Shown here: positions 34,369 through 47,016 of the stretch, one piece after another
How the letters are laid out: every line of letters begins with the position of its first letter
Numbering within the stretch: the first letter of the stretch is position 1
From: Manis javanica
Taxonomy: Eukaryota > Chordata > Mammalia > Pholidota > Manidae
Assembly: GCF_040802235.1 (NCBI RefSeq)
Contig: NC_133156.1
Location: 27,113,343 to 27,177,342, forward strand
Direction of reading: 5' to 3'
DNA: 64,000 nucleotides
Made by a program: the position numbers and the translations under genes
The notes under the pieces: model-generated
Databases searched by the model: none
What the model was told of the DNA's origin: nothing
Seen by the model: the letters and a program-made list of their open reading frames with translations, nothing else

Positions 34369-35534
34369 TGTTGTCAGGCAGCTGCATCTGGAGAGGTGTC
34401 TCCCTGCACACTAGTGAAACCTCAACTTGGATGGAGAAGGGTTCTTGACTCTGATAGAGAAAGAATTCTCAAACAGGTTGGACAAGTATAGATAAGGAAG
34501 GAATTCATTAAAGCAAGAGTAGCAGTGAATGGAAGCAGCTGTGCAGGCAGCAAAGAGCAAGGAAGAGCAGAGGGAGGAAAGGGAAGCTTGTTAAACTCCT
34601 GCTTCGCATAGGGCCAATCCCTTGCCAACTCCTGACGTCTGAGTCACCTGGCACCCAGTGTCCACTTGAATCTGCATGGCATGAGACTAAGCCCCTGCCA
34701 CCCCAGGATTTGGGGCAGCCACAGAGCACTGGATGGAGTTATATTATGTTCTGAGAACTTCCCAAAGGCAAAGAAAGATTTTCAGGCAGGGTACTAGAGA
34801 GCCTGATCGTACAGCTGCAGTCCCGTCCAGGTCACACAGGTGATGGGAACTTGCAAGCCCAAATCAGAGTTCTCAGTGGGCCTTCCCTACTTGTCTGAAG
34901 TAAGACAGAGAGAGTGAAGACTTTCGCTTAAGTCTGGAAAGGTGAATGAAGTAGCAAAGTAACAAAGACGCTTACTACTAGAAGGGCACAGAAACACAGC
35001 ACAGTAAGTTGAGCAGCAAGAAGCCTTTACTTAAGGCAAAAAGTACACACTTAGAAGAAAGGGGCATGTGGGCAACCTCAGAGAGGAGGCACACTTAAGC
35101 GCTTAGGATTCTGTCTTTTATGGCTTTCAAGAATGGGGCAAAGAGGGGATGTGTAGGCTTGACATGTGGTCTCACTGTCTCCAGTGAGAGACATTATGTC
35201 ACCACCCATAGTCTGTCCTCTAGATAGTCTGTCAGATAAACTTAACACAAAGAATTTCTCTATCCTGTTCTTCTCCAAGATAATGGTTACCCTCAAGCAG
35301 TGGGACATATCATTTAGTACTGCTTGCCCTACCTTAAGATAGGGTCATTTATTGGATGATTACCATAAAGTATGTTATGAATCTTACCTCCTAACTCCCT
35401 GGTTTTTAAAATGGAATCTTAGCCTTAAGATGGAGTCCCTCCTGTTCTTACTATACTGTTTATATCTCAGAATTTTTCTTCATAGGCAGGAAAAATTAGG
35501 CATGATGCTTGTCCCATGTCCCTGCTCTGCCTCA
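34369..35534 (-). mobile_element. Solo ERV LTR, 1.17 kb
   Basis: It is bounded by TG...CA with the 4-bp duplication GACT at 34365-34368 and 35535-35538. Both flanks are the same L1 3' UTR, which resumes seamlessly. On the minus strand it starts TGAGGCAGAGC and contains a TATA-like CATAAAAGAC. No internal retroviral sequence or second LTR is seen, so recombination between two LTRs probably removed the interior. The class is uncertain (class I suspected from the 4-bp duplication). Confidence 0.75.
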
Positions 35535-35538
35535 GACT

Positions 35539-35868
35539 GAGTGAAGAGGCCCACCCTCACCGATGGGCAGGCATCAGCCAATCCACTGAGGGCCCAGATG
35601 GAACAAAAAATAAAAGGTGAAATTGCTCTCTTTTCTTGAGCCAGAACATCATCTTTTCCAGCTCTGACACCTCAGAGCTCCAGGTCCTTGGGCCTTGGAT
35701 TCTAGAACTCATACCTACGCCACCATCCCAGTTCTCAGGCCTTCAGACTCTGACTGAATTACCCCACCAGCTTTCCTGGTTCTCCAGCTTGCAGACAACA
35801 CACTGTGGGACTTCTCAGCCTCCGTAACTGTGTGAGTCAACTCCTACAATAAATTTCCTCTTGAATAT
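35539..35868 (+). mobile_element. Older L1 3' UTR, right part
   Basis: Continuation of 33625-34364: 'gcatcagccaatccactgagg' to 'cctccgtaactgtgtgagtc' and an 'caataaatttcctctt' poly(A) signal. This is an L1MC-type 3' end. Confidence 0.75.
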
Positions 35869-35869
35869 A

Positions 35870-36000
35870 CTGTTAAAAAGAAAATCACAGGCCCAAAATT
35901 GAGTAATTTCTGCTAGTCCAGATCACCGAAGTGGGGCTTAATAGCTAACCTAACTGTAGTTTCAACCTCCCCAGAAGCATAGTCTTACCAGGCCTACAAG
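35870..36000 (+). repeat. Truncated LTR of the 37166 family
   Basis: It opens TGTTAAAAAGAAA and follows the 5' part of the LTR at 37166 for about 130 bp, with the same 'aggcccaa' and 'gcttaata' blocks. The right half is missing. Confidence 0.65.
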
Positions 36001-36029
36001 TCCCCTCCCCTCCCCACCCCCAGTTTGAT

Positions 36030-36490
36030 TTGGTCAGTCCTCTCTGTTCTGTTACTCCCCCTCCCCCTCACTCCACTCCAGCCACACTGGCCTCCTGCTG
36101 TTCCTGGAACATTCCAGGCTTATTCCTGCCACAGAGCGTTTGCTCCAGCTGTTTCCTCTGCCTGGAATGCTCTTCCCATAGAACTGTATTCTGCTCTGCT
36201 AACTTCCTTCCTGCCACATGGTCATTCAAATTTCACTCTCTCATTGAGGCCTCTGCTAAACATCCTATGTAACCCTGCCACTTCCCCTATCAGCCTGGGG
36301 TGCCCCCTGCTTTTTCTTCTTTTGTCCACAGCACTTGTCATTTACTAACATATTACCATGTTTACTTTTTGTGTGTCCACTTGCCCTCTGCTGGAATGCA
36401 GACTCCACAAGGGCAGAGATCTTTGTCTGGTTTGTAAACAGTACCTAGCACATAGTAGCTGCTGAATACTTATTAATGAATCATGAGAAT
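36030..36490 (+). repeat. L2 LINE, right part with 3' end
   Basis: 'ccacactggcctcctgctgtt' to 'gtttgctccagctgtttcctc', then 'gcacatagtagctgctgaat', is the LINE-2 3' end. Together with 33140-33620 it brackets everything inserted in between. Confidence 0.78.
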
Positions 36491-36572
36491 CAAATGCAAC
36501 ATTAAAAGTAAAGCAGTTTCAACAGTGCCTGGTTCACAGAAAATGCTTAATAAAAAGCAGCTACTATTGTGA

Positions 36573-37095
36573 TGTTTAAGGAAACCCCACCTCCGTCTTC
36601 ACCAGCCCCAGGCCCCCGATACTCCACCCCAGAAGGTATTGCTTCAACTGACAGTGGATCTCATCTCAAGTGTGGGGACAAGTACTGCCTGCATGCAACC
36701 TCTTGTCCAGTGACTACCATGGGTCCACATGGCCCCCTCCTTCGGGCAGTATGCTAAGTATGTTGATGGCCTGGGTCTGGCCAAACCCAGGCCCACTTTA
36801 TCATTGGCATGTGGCAATGATAAATCACATGCCCATTTTGGCATGCACATAGTCTCTGTCCTGTCAGACGTGGCACACATGTAGTCCCTGCCTCCTCCCC
36901 CTCCAGTCAGTTCCCTCCCTGTCCACCATAACGGTGTGCGATTTGTCCAGCCAGCTGCTCCTGCTCTCCCTGTATGCATGTCCCAGTAAACTGTCATTTC
37001 TTGTACTATGCCGCTGTCTCCGGGTCTTTTCTTCCATCTCTTGAGCACTTTCCCATCTCAACTTGTCCAGTTGGGTGTGGGTTTGGACTTGCGAT
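36573..37095 (+). repeat. LTR-like unit
   Basis: It starts TGTTTAAGGAAACC, has a CAGTAAACTG poly(A)-type signal at about 36984 and a U5-like tail ending near GATCACA. I could not find a convincing target duplication, so this is a possible solo LTR of unknown family. The long minus-strand frame through it is not a gene. Confidence 0.4.
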
Positions 37096-37165
37096 CACAC
37101 ATTAAAGTAATTTCTTTTAATTTCTTTGTCTCCTGCTAGATTCCATTCATCTTTCTGGTTAGAAC

Positions 37166-37510
37166 TGTTAAAAAGAAAGACATAGGCCCAACATGGGGTC
37201 ACTTCTGCCAGGCCAAGTCACCAAACCTAGGGCTTAATACTCAACCTAGTTGTAATTTCAGCCTCTCCTGGATAGGGAGTCAGTCGGGTGTTTTTCTGGT
37301 CACCTGTGCCCTCTCCATCCACCAAAGGAAGATGAGTAATCCACCCAATAAGACCCTTTTGTCCCGAATAAAGGTGGCCTCACCCTAAATAATCGTTTTG
37401 TTCCCCCTGTTTATGACTTCCTTGTCCTGCTTATAAAAACCTCTCCCTTGCTGCCACCCTTGGGACCATCTCTACTTGTAGCAACATCTTTTGGTGGCTG
37501 CTGATGGATT
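37166..37510 (+). repeat. 5' LTR of the older class I ERV
   Basis: It aligns with the LTR at 41546 for about 345 bp ('ggggtcacttctg', then 'ccaagtcac', 'agtaatccacc'), diverging near 37500, where U5 looks rearranged. A TATA-like ttataaaa is present at about 37432. The right boundary is uncertain and may extend to about 37600. Confidence 0.75.
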
Positions 37511-39839
37511 AGGGTGCAACTGTTTGCCTTGCTCTGTGTGAGTAAAAGCTATTGCTAGAGGGGATCTTGGAGGCCAAAATGCCAAAAAACTGACAGGCAT
37601 GCATTGAGCATTTAACAGCTAACACTCACCACTTCTAGAAGACTCCTTGATAGGATAAGTTAGTCACAGAAGGGTTGGATTGACACTAGGTCACCTGCCG
37701 ACCTCTGTGCAACCCCATAGCATGTCCCTCTTACGTATTGGATCTGGCTCTGAGAAACCCCAAGGCTTTAGCTAATGGGGTCTTCAAATTGTAAAGAGTC
37801 AGACACACCAACTTCAAGCACTAAAAACTATGATTCAAGAAGGTGTGAATATCTAGTAAAAACAGCAGCATCTTATTAAGAGCTTGTTCTGTGTCCTAAG
37901 AACTTGGCTTAATAACTGTTGGGTTGGAGGCCCTATGATCAAACAGAAATGTGAGTTACACTCCATTTGTGGCCAGAGATGACTGGACAGAAATGTGGTT
38001 GAAACTCCATTTGCAGCTAAGGTCCTACCAAACTGCTGCCAGCCTTCAGGAAAATGACAGCCTAGAATAACTATGGCTATTATGAGGAATGTTCCAATTA
38101 GATAAAATCATTTAAGAAGTACACTTACAAGCAAAGTCTTGAAAATTTCAGAATAGCTTCATTAAAAGTTTTGTTGCAAAAAGCCAATAAGAAATTGAAG
38201 ATATGCAGTATACCTACAACAAAAACCATAAGATGGACAGCTTCTTTCCTCATTCAAGTAACCCTTATCTGATTGTTTTTCCACTCAGAAAACATTACAT
38301 GACCTGAAACCTTAAAGTTCTGCTAAATTAAGTGATAGTTTAAATTCATTGACTGTCTAGATCATTTCCAAATAAGATAAAATACTGGGACATTAACCAT
38401 AGATTTATCTACTTCGGCTTCTTATTACAGGCAAATTAAAAGATGTTCAGATGTGTTAAGGCTACACTGAAAACAGCATATGCTTCTCGGAAATATGAAA
38501 TACATTCATAAATGTGCCAATCTAAAGAATGCTGGTATAATAGACAGTTCATATTACATAGTTTCAGAAATTAAAGTTTCTAAAAGTTAGGAACTCTAAT
38601 AAGTATAATTATAACTACTAGAAATAATAAAGGAAACATCTCTGCATGCAAGGAAAGTAGGATGTATGCTTTCAGTAAAAGGAGGTATGAAGAATAGAAA
38701 TGCGTTTTTGTTGAGAAAAAAAGAAAGTAATTTTGTCCTAAAAGTGAAAGGCTGCTTATTTAAAGAAGGGGAACTTAGGACAAAATCTGAACGTTAGAAA
38801 ATGAGAGTTGTAGAAGATTTGTGGAAGAGGAATCTTTGCAAAGAAATTTTACTGTATGATCAAGCTGGTTAAGATTTTTTTAATTATCTAAAAATAAATT
38901 TTGGTATCAAAAGTAAACTAGTGCAAAACTAAAATTTTTTCTCTCTGTTAAAAAGATAAATCTGTTTTGGACTAATGTTCTACTCTTCATAATAAGGGAT
39001 TGTAAAGGGTTTTTCTTTGTCTTACAGTAATTGTCTAGAAAACAAAATTCAGTTTTTCACCAAAATAATTTCCTATGGTTCATGATATCTTTATCATTGG
39101 CCTTTGATTTCTTAAAACTGAGTGTTTTCAACCTTAAGAGAGCTAAGCCTTTTTAACTTTCTGTATTTGCCTGCAGTCTTTAATAGTCTTGTTGGTGAAA
39201 TAGATAATTAAGTATTCTTTTACAATAACCTGTGATCCTACTTAACCAACTGTTTAAAATCCTTTTAATACTTTTCTAGTTATTATCTTAAAACCTTGTG
39301 TGTCACAAAAATATCTAAATTTTCTTGTCAATTCCATTGCAGTAAATTCTCATTTGATCTTGATTTGAAAAATAATGGCACATGTGAATGAAGTCCATTT
39401 TGCTTCTGCAAAAAAAATGGCCCCTTATTGCTAGACTTTTGCCATCTTGAAATCCTTGTAACATGGCAACAGTCTGTGCCTAAAGCAGAGCAATTGCAAT
39501 GAGTAAACAATAGTTGTAAATTAAATGAGCAGTTGCGGCTATGGGAAGCCCAAGTCTGCTACTAGGTTCTTCCCAGCTCCTTGGCAAACTCCTTTTTTTT
39601 TTTCATTTCTTCACCCACCTTAGTACATTTAAGGGGAACTATTTTGGTCCCCAGAGGCCTCAGATCTTCTCCTTCTGAACTTTTTGAACACCTGCTGCAG
39701 GACTTCAATCAACTGCCACTTAGGATAAGTTACAGTATGTTCTTGTTATTGTATGTATGTTTTCCAGATGGGTGAAGACTTCTCTTGGCCAAAGGCTGAT
39801 GCCCTCATGATGGCAAATAATCTATTAGAGAATATGTTT

Positions 39840-40450
39840 CCCACTTGGGGTATATCTTCCATAGTTTCCATTGAATGAAACACCTGCTTCACTGGGCAAA
39901 TTATACAAGCCTTAAAGAACGCCTTGCAAACTTCTTGGAATTATCACTGTCCCTATCATCCTCAATCACCAGGCAAGGTTGAAAGAACTAATGGGATCCT
40001 CAAACTTAAAATTTCTAAATGTGCCAAAACTACTGGACTTTCCCGGCCACAGATACTGCCTTTGGTCTTGCTGACTGTTCGCAGTACTCCCTTTTGAAAA
40101 TATAAACTCACTCCATATGCGAGAGTCACCAGCAGAACAATGCATATTGGTGTACAACCTTTTGCTGATCCCTCATCTCAGGCTAGTCTTCAAGTCTTTA
40201 ATGTCTGTGCTCAAGCCTATCATCCACGGGTGAAAGAAGGCTTCCCAAATCCCAACTCAGAGGATCCCACTGGTCACAGTCCAGAGCCTGGTGATGAGGT
40301 ACTCTGGAAACACCATCCGATGAAGACACCCCTCAAGCCCTGTTAAAGGGACCTTACCGAGTGCACCTGGCCACTGACACTGCTGCAGAAACTAGAAGGC
40401 ATTTAGCCTTGCATACAGGTCTCAGAACTGTAGATGGCTCCACCTGACAT
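39840..40450 (+). pseudogene. ERV integrase remnant, decayed
   Basis: Short blocks in different frames resemble the C-terminal part of a gammaretroviral integrase, including the basic GPYRVHLAT-type block near 40350. Stops interrupt all of them. No function is expected. Confidence 0.5.
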
Positions 40451-40811
40451 CTGGTCTCGTACAGACACAGGGGACCTCCAAATCAGATTAATGAGGAAGA
40501 GAATGGTGTAGACTGCTTCCACTCAAGATGACTTCATACTTTAACTAGACACAAAGCCCTTTCTTTTTATTATCTTTTCCTTTACTCTGGCATTGGCTAG
40601 GAAAGATAATGCCCTCATCTGTATCTCCCAGGCCATGCTAAAGTGGGGTGTGACAGGGTTAACCTCTGGAATTTAGAACAACCTTTTATTTCAGACTAGG
40701 AGAAAAACCTAACAGTGCCCCTAGCTTTTCACAAGTAAAATAAGACATCTCATTGGTAGATTCCCCTAAATTTACCTCATTGCATTAGAAAGGGCCTACC
40801 AGGAAGTTTTC

Positions 40812-41340
40812 TTGATTCCTTCTGGCAGGTCCCTGCTTCCCTGGGCAGAGATAAATGTAAATGAGAATACAATTGGGAACTTCTTAACTCTTGATTCTGT
40901 TGAGCAGAATTTGCTGCTCAAGCAAATAGCTGCCCAACAAAGATTCTTAGAGTCTCTGGCCAAAATTATTCTAAATAATAGGATAGCCTTTGATTATCTT
41001 TAAACCGAGCAAGGAGCTGTTTATGCCGTGGCCAACACCACCTGCTGCACCTAGATTAACATTTCTGGAGAAGTTGAAATTCAGTTACATAAGACCACAG
41101 AACAAGCCACTTGGCTTAAAAGGGTGACTCCTTCAGATGGATCTTTCTTTGATTTATTTGATTTTGACTGGTTTGGGTTTTGGGGCCCATGGCTCCAAAG
41201 TGCCCTCCAGACGTTGGGAAGGCATGTCCTGTTTATAATTATAATAAAATCCTTGGCATGTTGCAGTCTCTTAAAAGCCCCAAATGCATTTTCATAGCTG
41301 CTAACTACCACACAGATGATCTCCCTGAGACTGGAACATC
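40812..41340 (+). pseudogene. ERV envelope transmembrane remnant, decayed
   Basis: The first block (about 40812-41001) ends in the conserved LQNRIALDYL-type segment of class I envelopes. The next block has the CX6CC region (with a TTCCT-type cysteine pair), then DFDWFG-like and hydrophobic membrane-span wording. Stops at 41001-41003, about 41054 and near 41295 break the frame. It is a fossil only. Confidence 0.65.
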
Positions 41341-41545
41341 AGAGAAGTAAAGAGGATGACCAACCAAAAAATTGTGAACCTGAGGTTGCAAGTTGTGACT
41401 ATCACAGAGACTAAGCAAAAATGCCATTACCTGTGAATACCACACAAAAGATCCACAAAAGCTGTAGGAACTACAAGCAGTAGCTGAGAGGGGTACAAAT
41501 GCCTTACATTTTGATCACATCAGAGAGTCTGATCAAATGGGGAAC

Positions 41546-41973
41546 TGTTTCAAGAAAGAAACAGGCTTAACATGGGGTCACTTCTGCTAGGCCAAGTCAC
41601 TAAACCCAGGGCTTAATACCTAAGCTGACCGCAGTTTCAGCTTCCCCAGAAATGGAGTTATCAGGTGGTTTCTACTCAGCATAGATAAGATAATGTCACC
41701 TGTGCCCTCTTCATCCACCAAAGGATGATAAAGTAATCCACCTAATAAGACTCTTTTGTCCCCAACCAAACTCTTTGGTTGAAGGTGACCTCAACCAAAA
41801 TAATCCTTTTTTGTTTGTTTATGAGTTTCTTGTCCTACTTTTAAAACCTCTCCCTTTCTGTAGCCCTTTAGCACATCTCTGCTTGCTAAAGGAGGTGCTG
41901 CCTGATTCATGAATGGCTTAATAAGGCCAAGTAGTCTTCACATTTACTTGGTTGAATTGTGTTTTTTTTAACA
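41546..41973 (+). repeat. 3' LTR of the older class I ERV
   Basis: 428 bp, TGTTTCAAG to TTAACA, preceded by a purine-rich aaatggggaa tract that fits a polypurine tract. A ttaataag poly(A)-like motif lies near 41918. GAAC follows directly. Confidence 0.8.
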
Positions 41974-42094
41974 GAACTAAATATCATTCTTATTCGGAGG
42001 CCTAGGTTAGGCTGCTTCCATCCTCTGTGGGCCATTATGAACTTTCTAGTTTCCAGATTACAACTCTCTAAACTTTACCGTAACAATAACCTAA

Positions 42095-42235
42095 CAATCT
42101 GTTTCCCATGAGAGTGGAAGCTCCACGAGAACAGGTCAGGGTCCACTTGCCATCTGCTCACTTTGGTCTTCCAGCTCAGTGCCTGACATGCAGCAGGTGC
42201 TCAGTAAATGTTGGGGAAATGAATAGATCCAAGGA
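42095..42235 (+). repeat. L2 LINE 3' end
   Basis: 'gagagtggaagctccacgag' to 'gtgcctgacatgcagcagg' and 'ctcagtaaatgttgg' is a LINE-2 3' end. MIR wording follows at about 42700-42870. I see no gene from 42235 to 43110. Confidence 0.7.
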
Positions 42236-43109
42236 CATCCTTTACAGCCAGGTGTCCTTCCTTGTAGGAAGCTTAGAAGTCTCCTAGCTAGTGACAGGTG
42301 GAGGACTGTCCTGGGAAAAGCTTTGATTATTCCTATCTTCCGGATGAACGAAATGGATAACCGGGGCAATTAAATGTCTTGCTCATGGAAACACAGCAGC
42401 TGAGTGGTAGCCAAGGGTCACCATCTTTCCGTCCTTTCACCAAAGTAGAAGTTCTAAGGTGGGGGGTTATGGAGGGGGAATGGGAGGTACCACTGAATTT
42501 TACTGCTTTACCCTCTCCTCCAGGATGTCCTTACAAATCCACTGGGGAATAATCATTCTCAGTTTTCTCTGGATTCCCAAATAGTTTGTCGTTTTTTATG
42601 TTCAGGCTGTTTTCCCCCACAGCCCTGGATTATAACTATTGGTCTCTTTGCTTTTTTTCTGGACTATGCACTCCCCAGAGATAACCAGCAATAACTGTCC
42701 CTCTGGAGTCACTTGACTCAGGTTCGAATCCCAGCTCAGCAGCTAGTAGCTCTGTGACCTTGGTCAAGGAACTGGACTTCTCTGGGTTCTCCTGCTCAGG
42801 AAAGTGAGTAAATACTGGCACGGACCTGCTAGGGTCACTGAGAAACGGAATCTGATCAGATAGATAAAGTGCTTGGCCCCAATTTTGTTTCAAGCCTCAA
42901 TGTTGTTCTTCAACAGAGCTTTGGTGAGTAGCAGGAATTTGTGGGTAAGTGTCCAGAACCGGGAGTCGGGAGCGCTGACTTCCAGCCCTGAGTGCCTGCA
43001 TGACCTTGGCTTAATCCCCCAACCCTCTCTAGGTCTCAGGCTCGGGGTCTGCGCACTGATAGAGGTTCTCATGCTGGGGCTCAATAGGGCTAGTGACATT
43101 CTAAGATTC

Positions 43110-43720
43110 TAGGAGCGAAAGAACTGGGGAGGCAGGGGGACGAGCCCGATTGGTCGCTGCGCCGCCACGTGTCCGGCCCGGAGCGATCGGCTGTCCTCCA
43201 GACCCGCCCCGCACTGCGGCTGCTGCTCCCTGGCTAACGGGCACCCTGCAAGCTCCGTGTCGCCGCACCGCTCTCCGTCTGCCCGTTCGCGACAGAAGGC
43301 CATCACCGCGTGGTGAGTGGGGTGAGGTTTGCTCCAGGGGACCACCCCCTCTCGGGGGCTGCAGGGACGCGGGGACGAGCAATAAACGCCCAGTCATCGC
43401 GGACTGACGCCTCCCGCCAGGCTCCGGGGCAGCGGGCTGCCAGGATCGGGGTGGGGCTCGGGCAGGTGGGGCCCGCGGCAACCCCAAAGGGTCCCGGGCT
43501 GGGTGTGTCGTGGGGGAGCGCAGTGGGGCAAACCCGCCGCCTGAGTGGAGAAGCGGGGGCGGACGCGTTTGGGCTGGGGGAGGGGAGGGGAGGGGAGGCG
43601 GCGGTGGGGGTGGGAGAGGGCTGGCTCGGCAGAGGGTGTGATAGGGCGGGCGCTGGGGAGCCCGGGGCTGAGGCGCGGGCTGCTGGCCCTGCTTTGAGAG
43701 GGGAGTGGGTTCGGAAGAGA
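43110..43720 (+). promoter_or_regulatory. ANXA6: ANXA6 CpG-island promoter
   Basis: A sharp rise in GC and CpG begins near 43110 and fades after about 43720. Upstream elements include an inverted CCAAT box (ATTGG, 43149-43153) and a CACGTG E-box (43166-43171). No TATA box lies at a suitable place, so initiation is probably dispersed, around 43200-43250. The large open frames across the island on both strands are products of GC richness, not genes. Confidence 0.85.
43220..43312 (+). other. ANXA6: ANXA6 exon 1 (untranslated)
   Basis: The donor TG|GTGAGT at 43312/43313 is strong and sits inside the CpG island, with coding exon 2 at 55009. The text before it ('ccgtctgcccgttcgcgac') is like the 5' UTR of mammalian ANXA6. 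The exact start of transcription cannot be fixed from sequence, so the left edge is approximate. Confidence 0.7.
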
Positions 43721-46700
43721 CTTTGAGGGCCCGAAATTGGGGACAGCTGGACGGGGGTCTAGGAACCCGCAGGGAAGGGTGTGGCCGAGGCCACAGACCG
43801 AAACCCCCCAGCTGCTCTTGAAACGGCTTGTGTGTGTGGTTGCGCAGGGCTGTCTGCAGACTGATGAAGGGGCCGGCCGTCCACCCCCTGGGGCCTTTGT
43901 ACCCTTCTGCTCCTTCTGACCGCCGCTTGCCCACAAAGGAGACGCTCAGCTGGCCTACAAGGGCCTTCTTCCTGTTCTTCCAAAGCCCAGTTTAGGCCCT
44001 TCCCCAGCTTGGGGACCTCAGGTAACTCCCGCAGTACCAGCACGGGAATGACATACTCCGAATCTGAGGCCCAGTCCCACCACAACTTGCACTGTGACCT
44101 TGAATCAGTAGTTTTCATTCTCTGAGCCTCAGGTTCCTTTTCAGGTCCAGAGCTGATGAACCCAGGCCTTTGTCATCTGCAAGGAATGACAGAGGTTTGG
44201 GAAGTCTTGACTGCAGGCTTGGGAGCCCTGGCTTACCCTCAGGCCTGCAAGGGGCAGGGGGTCCTTCGGGAGGACAATCCAGCCTTTGCTTCCTCCTCCT
44301 CCTTTTCTTTAAATCCTCGCGTGTCTTCCTTGGCAATTCCAAATTTGGTTTGTGAGAGTGTAAAAGGCCTCCAGTTTTCTCCCGTCCTCCCTTCCCCCTC
44401 CTCCCCTGCCCAAAGCACACCTTAAACTGCTGGCTCTGCTGACCCGGAGGGAAAGCTTGACTTGCTTACCCCTTCCAGGTGAGTGACGGCCCAGCTGCAG
44501 CTCCTGGGAACCCTGCCCTTCTGTCTGGCAGGCCCTGCCCTGGGAGGCAGGGGAAAGCATGGTTAACAGTTCCAGATGCTGGGGGTCCTTGGGCAAGCCC
44601 TTCCCTCTCCGGGCCTCAGTTACCCATCTGGAGCAAAGCCTGCTGAACTGGCTGCCACTTCCAGTGCTGGTTTCTAGGATTCAACTCTTCTAAGACTTAG
44701 GCTTCTGGGAGTTGGGCGGGGCTGGAGAGGGAGGCAGAGGCCTGGAGCCCCCTCTGCAGCTGGGACTGTCACTCACCCATCTTCGCCTTCCACCCTTCGT
44801 TCCCAAGGCGCCGGCTGCTAGGATTCAGGAAATATTTGTGGTTTCTGGTAAAGGCCATAGCTGTTGCTGGGGCAGCATGTGGATACGAGTGTGCAGAGGA
44901 GAGGGCCGCCCCTGAGAAGTGCGGGACCTGGCCTCTTGGGGCTGACTCCTGGGACGGGGTGCAGAGCTCTGCGGTGCTGCATAGCTGCCCGCATCTGGAG
45001 CATCTGCACTGCAGCACCCAGAGGAGCCCTTGGCCAGGCTCCAGCCCCAGTCCCAGCCTCTGCCCTGCACTAACCAGCTGGGGCCCTAGGTGCACTTCCT
45101 ATTCCTCTGGGCCTTAGGTCCTCTCTAGAGTGATCAGTGAGGTGCCCAGGGCACCCAGCTGGTAAGATGGGCTGAGGCTGCATGGAGCCTCTTATACCCT
45201 GCTAGGATTTTCTGGGGAGAGCCCAGTGGTATCAGCCAGCCTCACCCCCACCCCTCCTCTCCAAGATACTTCCTGGGTGGGGACAAAGTGCAGGATGTGG
45301 TCTCTACCCTGATTTCTGAGCATGTATACCCACCCTCCCCAAAAGAGAGGAAGTCTGCGGGAATGGGGGGTGCCTTTGTGCATACAAACTTCTTGGCTTG
45401 GAATCCAGCCACACTTCTGTTTCCTTTCCTCCTGGGATTGAGGAGTCCCTGCAGAGGCTTGCTAAGGACAAATGACTATCCTTGGGTTCTTTGAGCCTCA
45501 GATTCCATCTGTAAAATAAAGTTGATACCCATCTGCATGCAATTATAAAATGGCAGATGCGAAAGAGTCCTGCGAACTCTGGAGTGCCGTGTGCAGAGAA
45601 CCAAGTGCTGCTATGGTGATCTCTGAAGGCTGTGGTGCTCGAGAAGGCAGGTGACCTGAGCCTCCAGTTCCTCATCTGTAAAGGCGCCCTGTACTCCTTA
45701 AATAATGATAAAGTAGTCATTCGAACCCTTCCAACTTGCCAGGCCCTGGCTGAACCCTTGATAGCCTTAGATGCTGTTACCTTGCCCATTTTGCAGATGT
45801 TGAAACTCAGCCCTCAAAAGTTTAGGAAAGAAATAATACAAACATATAGTGTGTTCTGTATGCCCAGGCCTCTTCTAAGCAACTAGACATGTCTTAATTT
45901 TTTTCATCTTTAACACAACTCCTCTGAGGTAGGCACTCTTTTTATACCCTATTTTGCATATGAGGTTAAGTACTTGCCCAAGAACACATAGCTCCTAAAT
46001 AGCAGGTCAGACTCCAGTCTCAGGCACTGTGGCTCCAGCCTTCACTGGGAGACACTACACTTTGCTGTCTATCACAATAGTGATCTGAACTGGGATTCAA
46101 ACGCAGGCCAGTCCAGCTGTAAACCTGGGGCAGCCCAATGAGCTCCTGGGGCCTTGTCCAGTCCTGGGATCACTGGTTCTGGGTCAGGAGAGGGAAAGAC
46201 ACTGCTGTCCAAGAAACCCCAAGTGCCTTCAGTGGGGAGTGGGGGTTGGGGTACCCAGGACAAGGCCAGGAATGACATTTACCATGGCTTCCTTAAAGGC
46301 TAGGCTCTGGGGGGCAGTGGGGCTGGTCCTGGGTGTCTTCCTGTAGGCTAGGGATGGAAGCATCAGGACATGGGAGGGGGGAAGGATCAGAATCTCATGG
46401 GCCAGGGGTCACATACCCAGGGAGGGGCAAAAGATGATTTTCTGTGGCACAGGGATAAACTGTAGACCTTATTTTATGTGCTTTTAATCTCATTCTTAAA
46501 AAGCATATGTTTATCATGACGATTGCTCAGGTTTTTGTTACTACTGGTGGTATATAGGATCAAAAAGATGTGCAATTTACTGCACTAGATTCACTATAGC
46601 TTCAAGGAGCAGGAGGCTCATCTGTCTCCTTTTTATTCTAGCCCCAACTCCTGTCAGTGGGCATGCAGGAGATACTTGATCAATATTATTTGAAAAATGA

Positions 46701-47000
46701 GCCTCCTTAATCACTAGTTTTCTTCATATGGGACAAGTTACTTAACCCCCCAAGTTATGTCCTTTCCTTGCTGTATAACGAGGAATGAAACCTGTCTGAA
46801 AACCACTAGGCTGGATGGTTCCTTATTCTATGATCTTTTTCAAGGGTGGGGGGCATCACTAAATAGGACATTAAAGCAACTCAGTACATTTCACCCAACA
46901 GTGCTTATGAACTATACATCCTATGGAAGGGGGTACAGCAAAGAAGCATGTACAATAATTTTCAAGGAGTGAAATCATGACTCACAAGATAGAAAAATGA
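43313..47000 (+). other. ANXA6: ANXA6 intron 1, left part
   Basis: MIR-type pieces are readable at about 44540-44640 and 45670-46050. The rest is unremarkable intronic DNA without exon-like structure. The open frames near 44309-45117 lie in GC-rich text and have no family features. Confidence 0.6.
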
Positions 47001-47016
47001 TCATGTGCTAAAGATT

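Larger units (their letters stand above)
37166..41973 (+). mobile_element. Older class I ERV with decayed interior
   Basis: Two LTRs of one family flank the element, with the 4-bp duplication GAAC at 37162-37165 and 41974-41977. The LTRs differ at many sites, so it is much older than the element at 3183-8700. The 4-kb interior is mostly AT-rich and without long frames; fragments of integrase and envelope remain near the 3' end. A MER66-like family name comes to mind but I cannot confirm it. Confidence 0.8.

Noticed and set aside
43101-43934. 277-residue minus-strand open frame across the ANXA6 promoter
   Set aside because: It runs through the CpG island, where stops are rare in all frames; its Pro/Arg-rich product has no family features.
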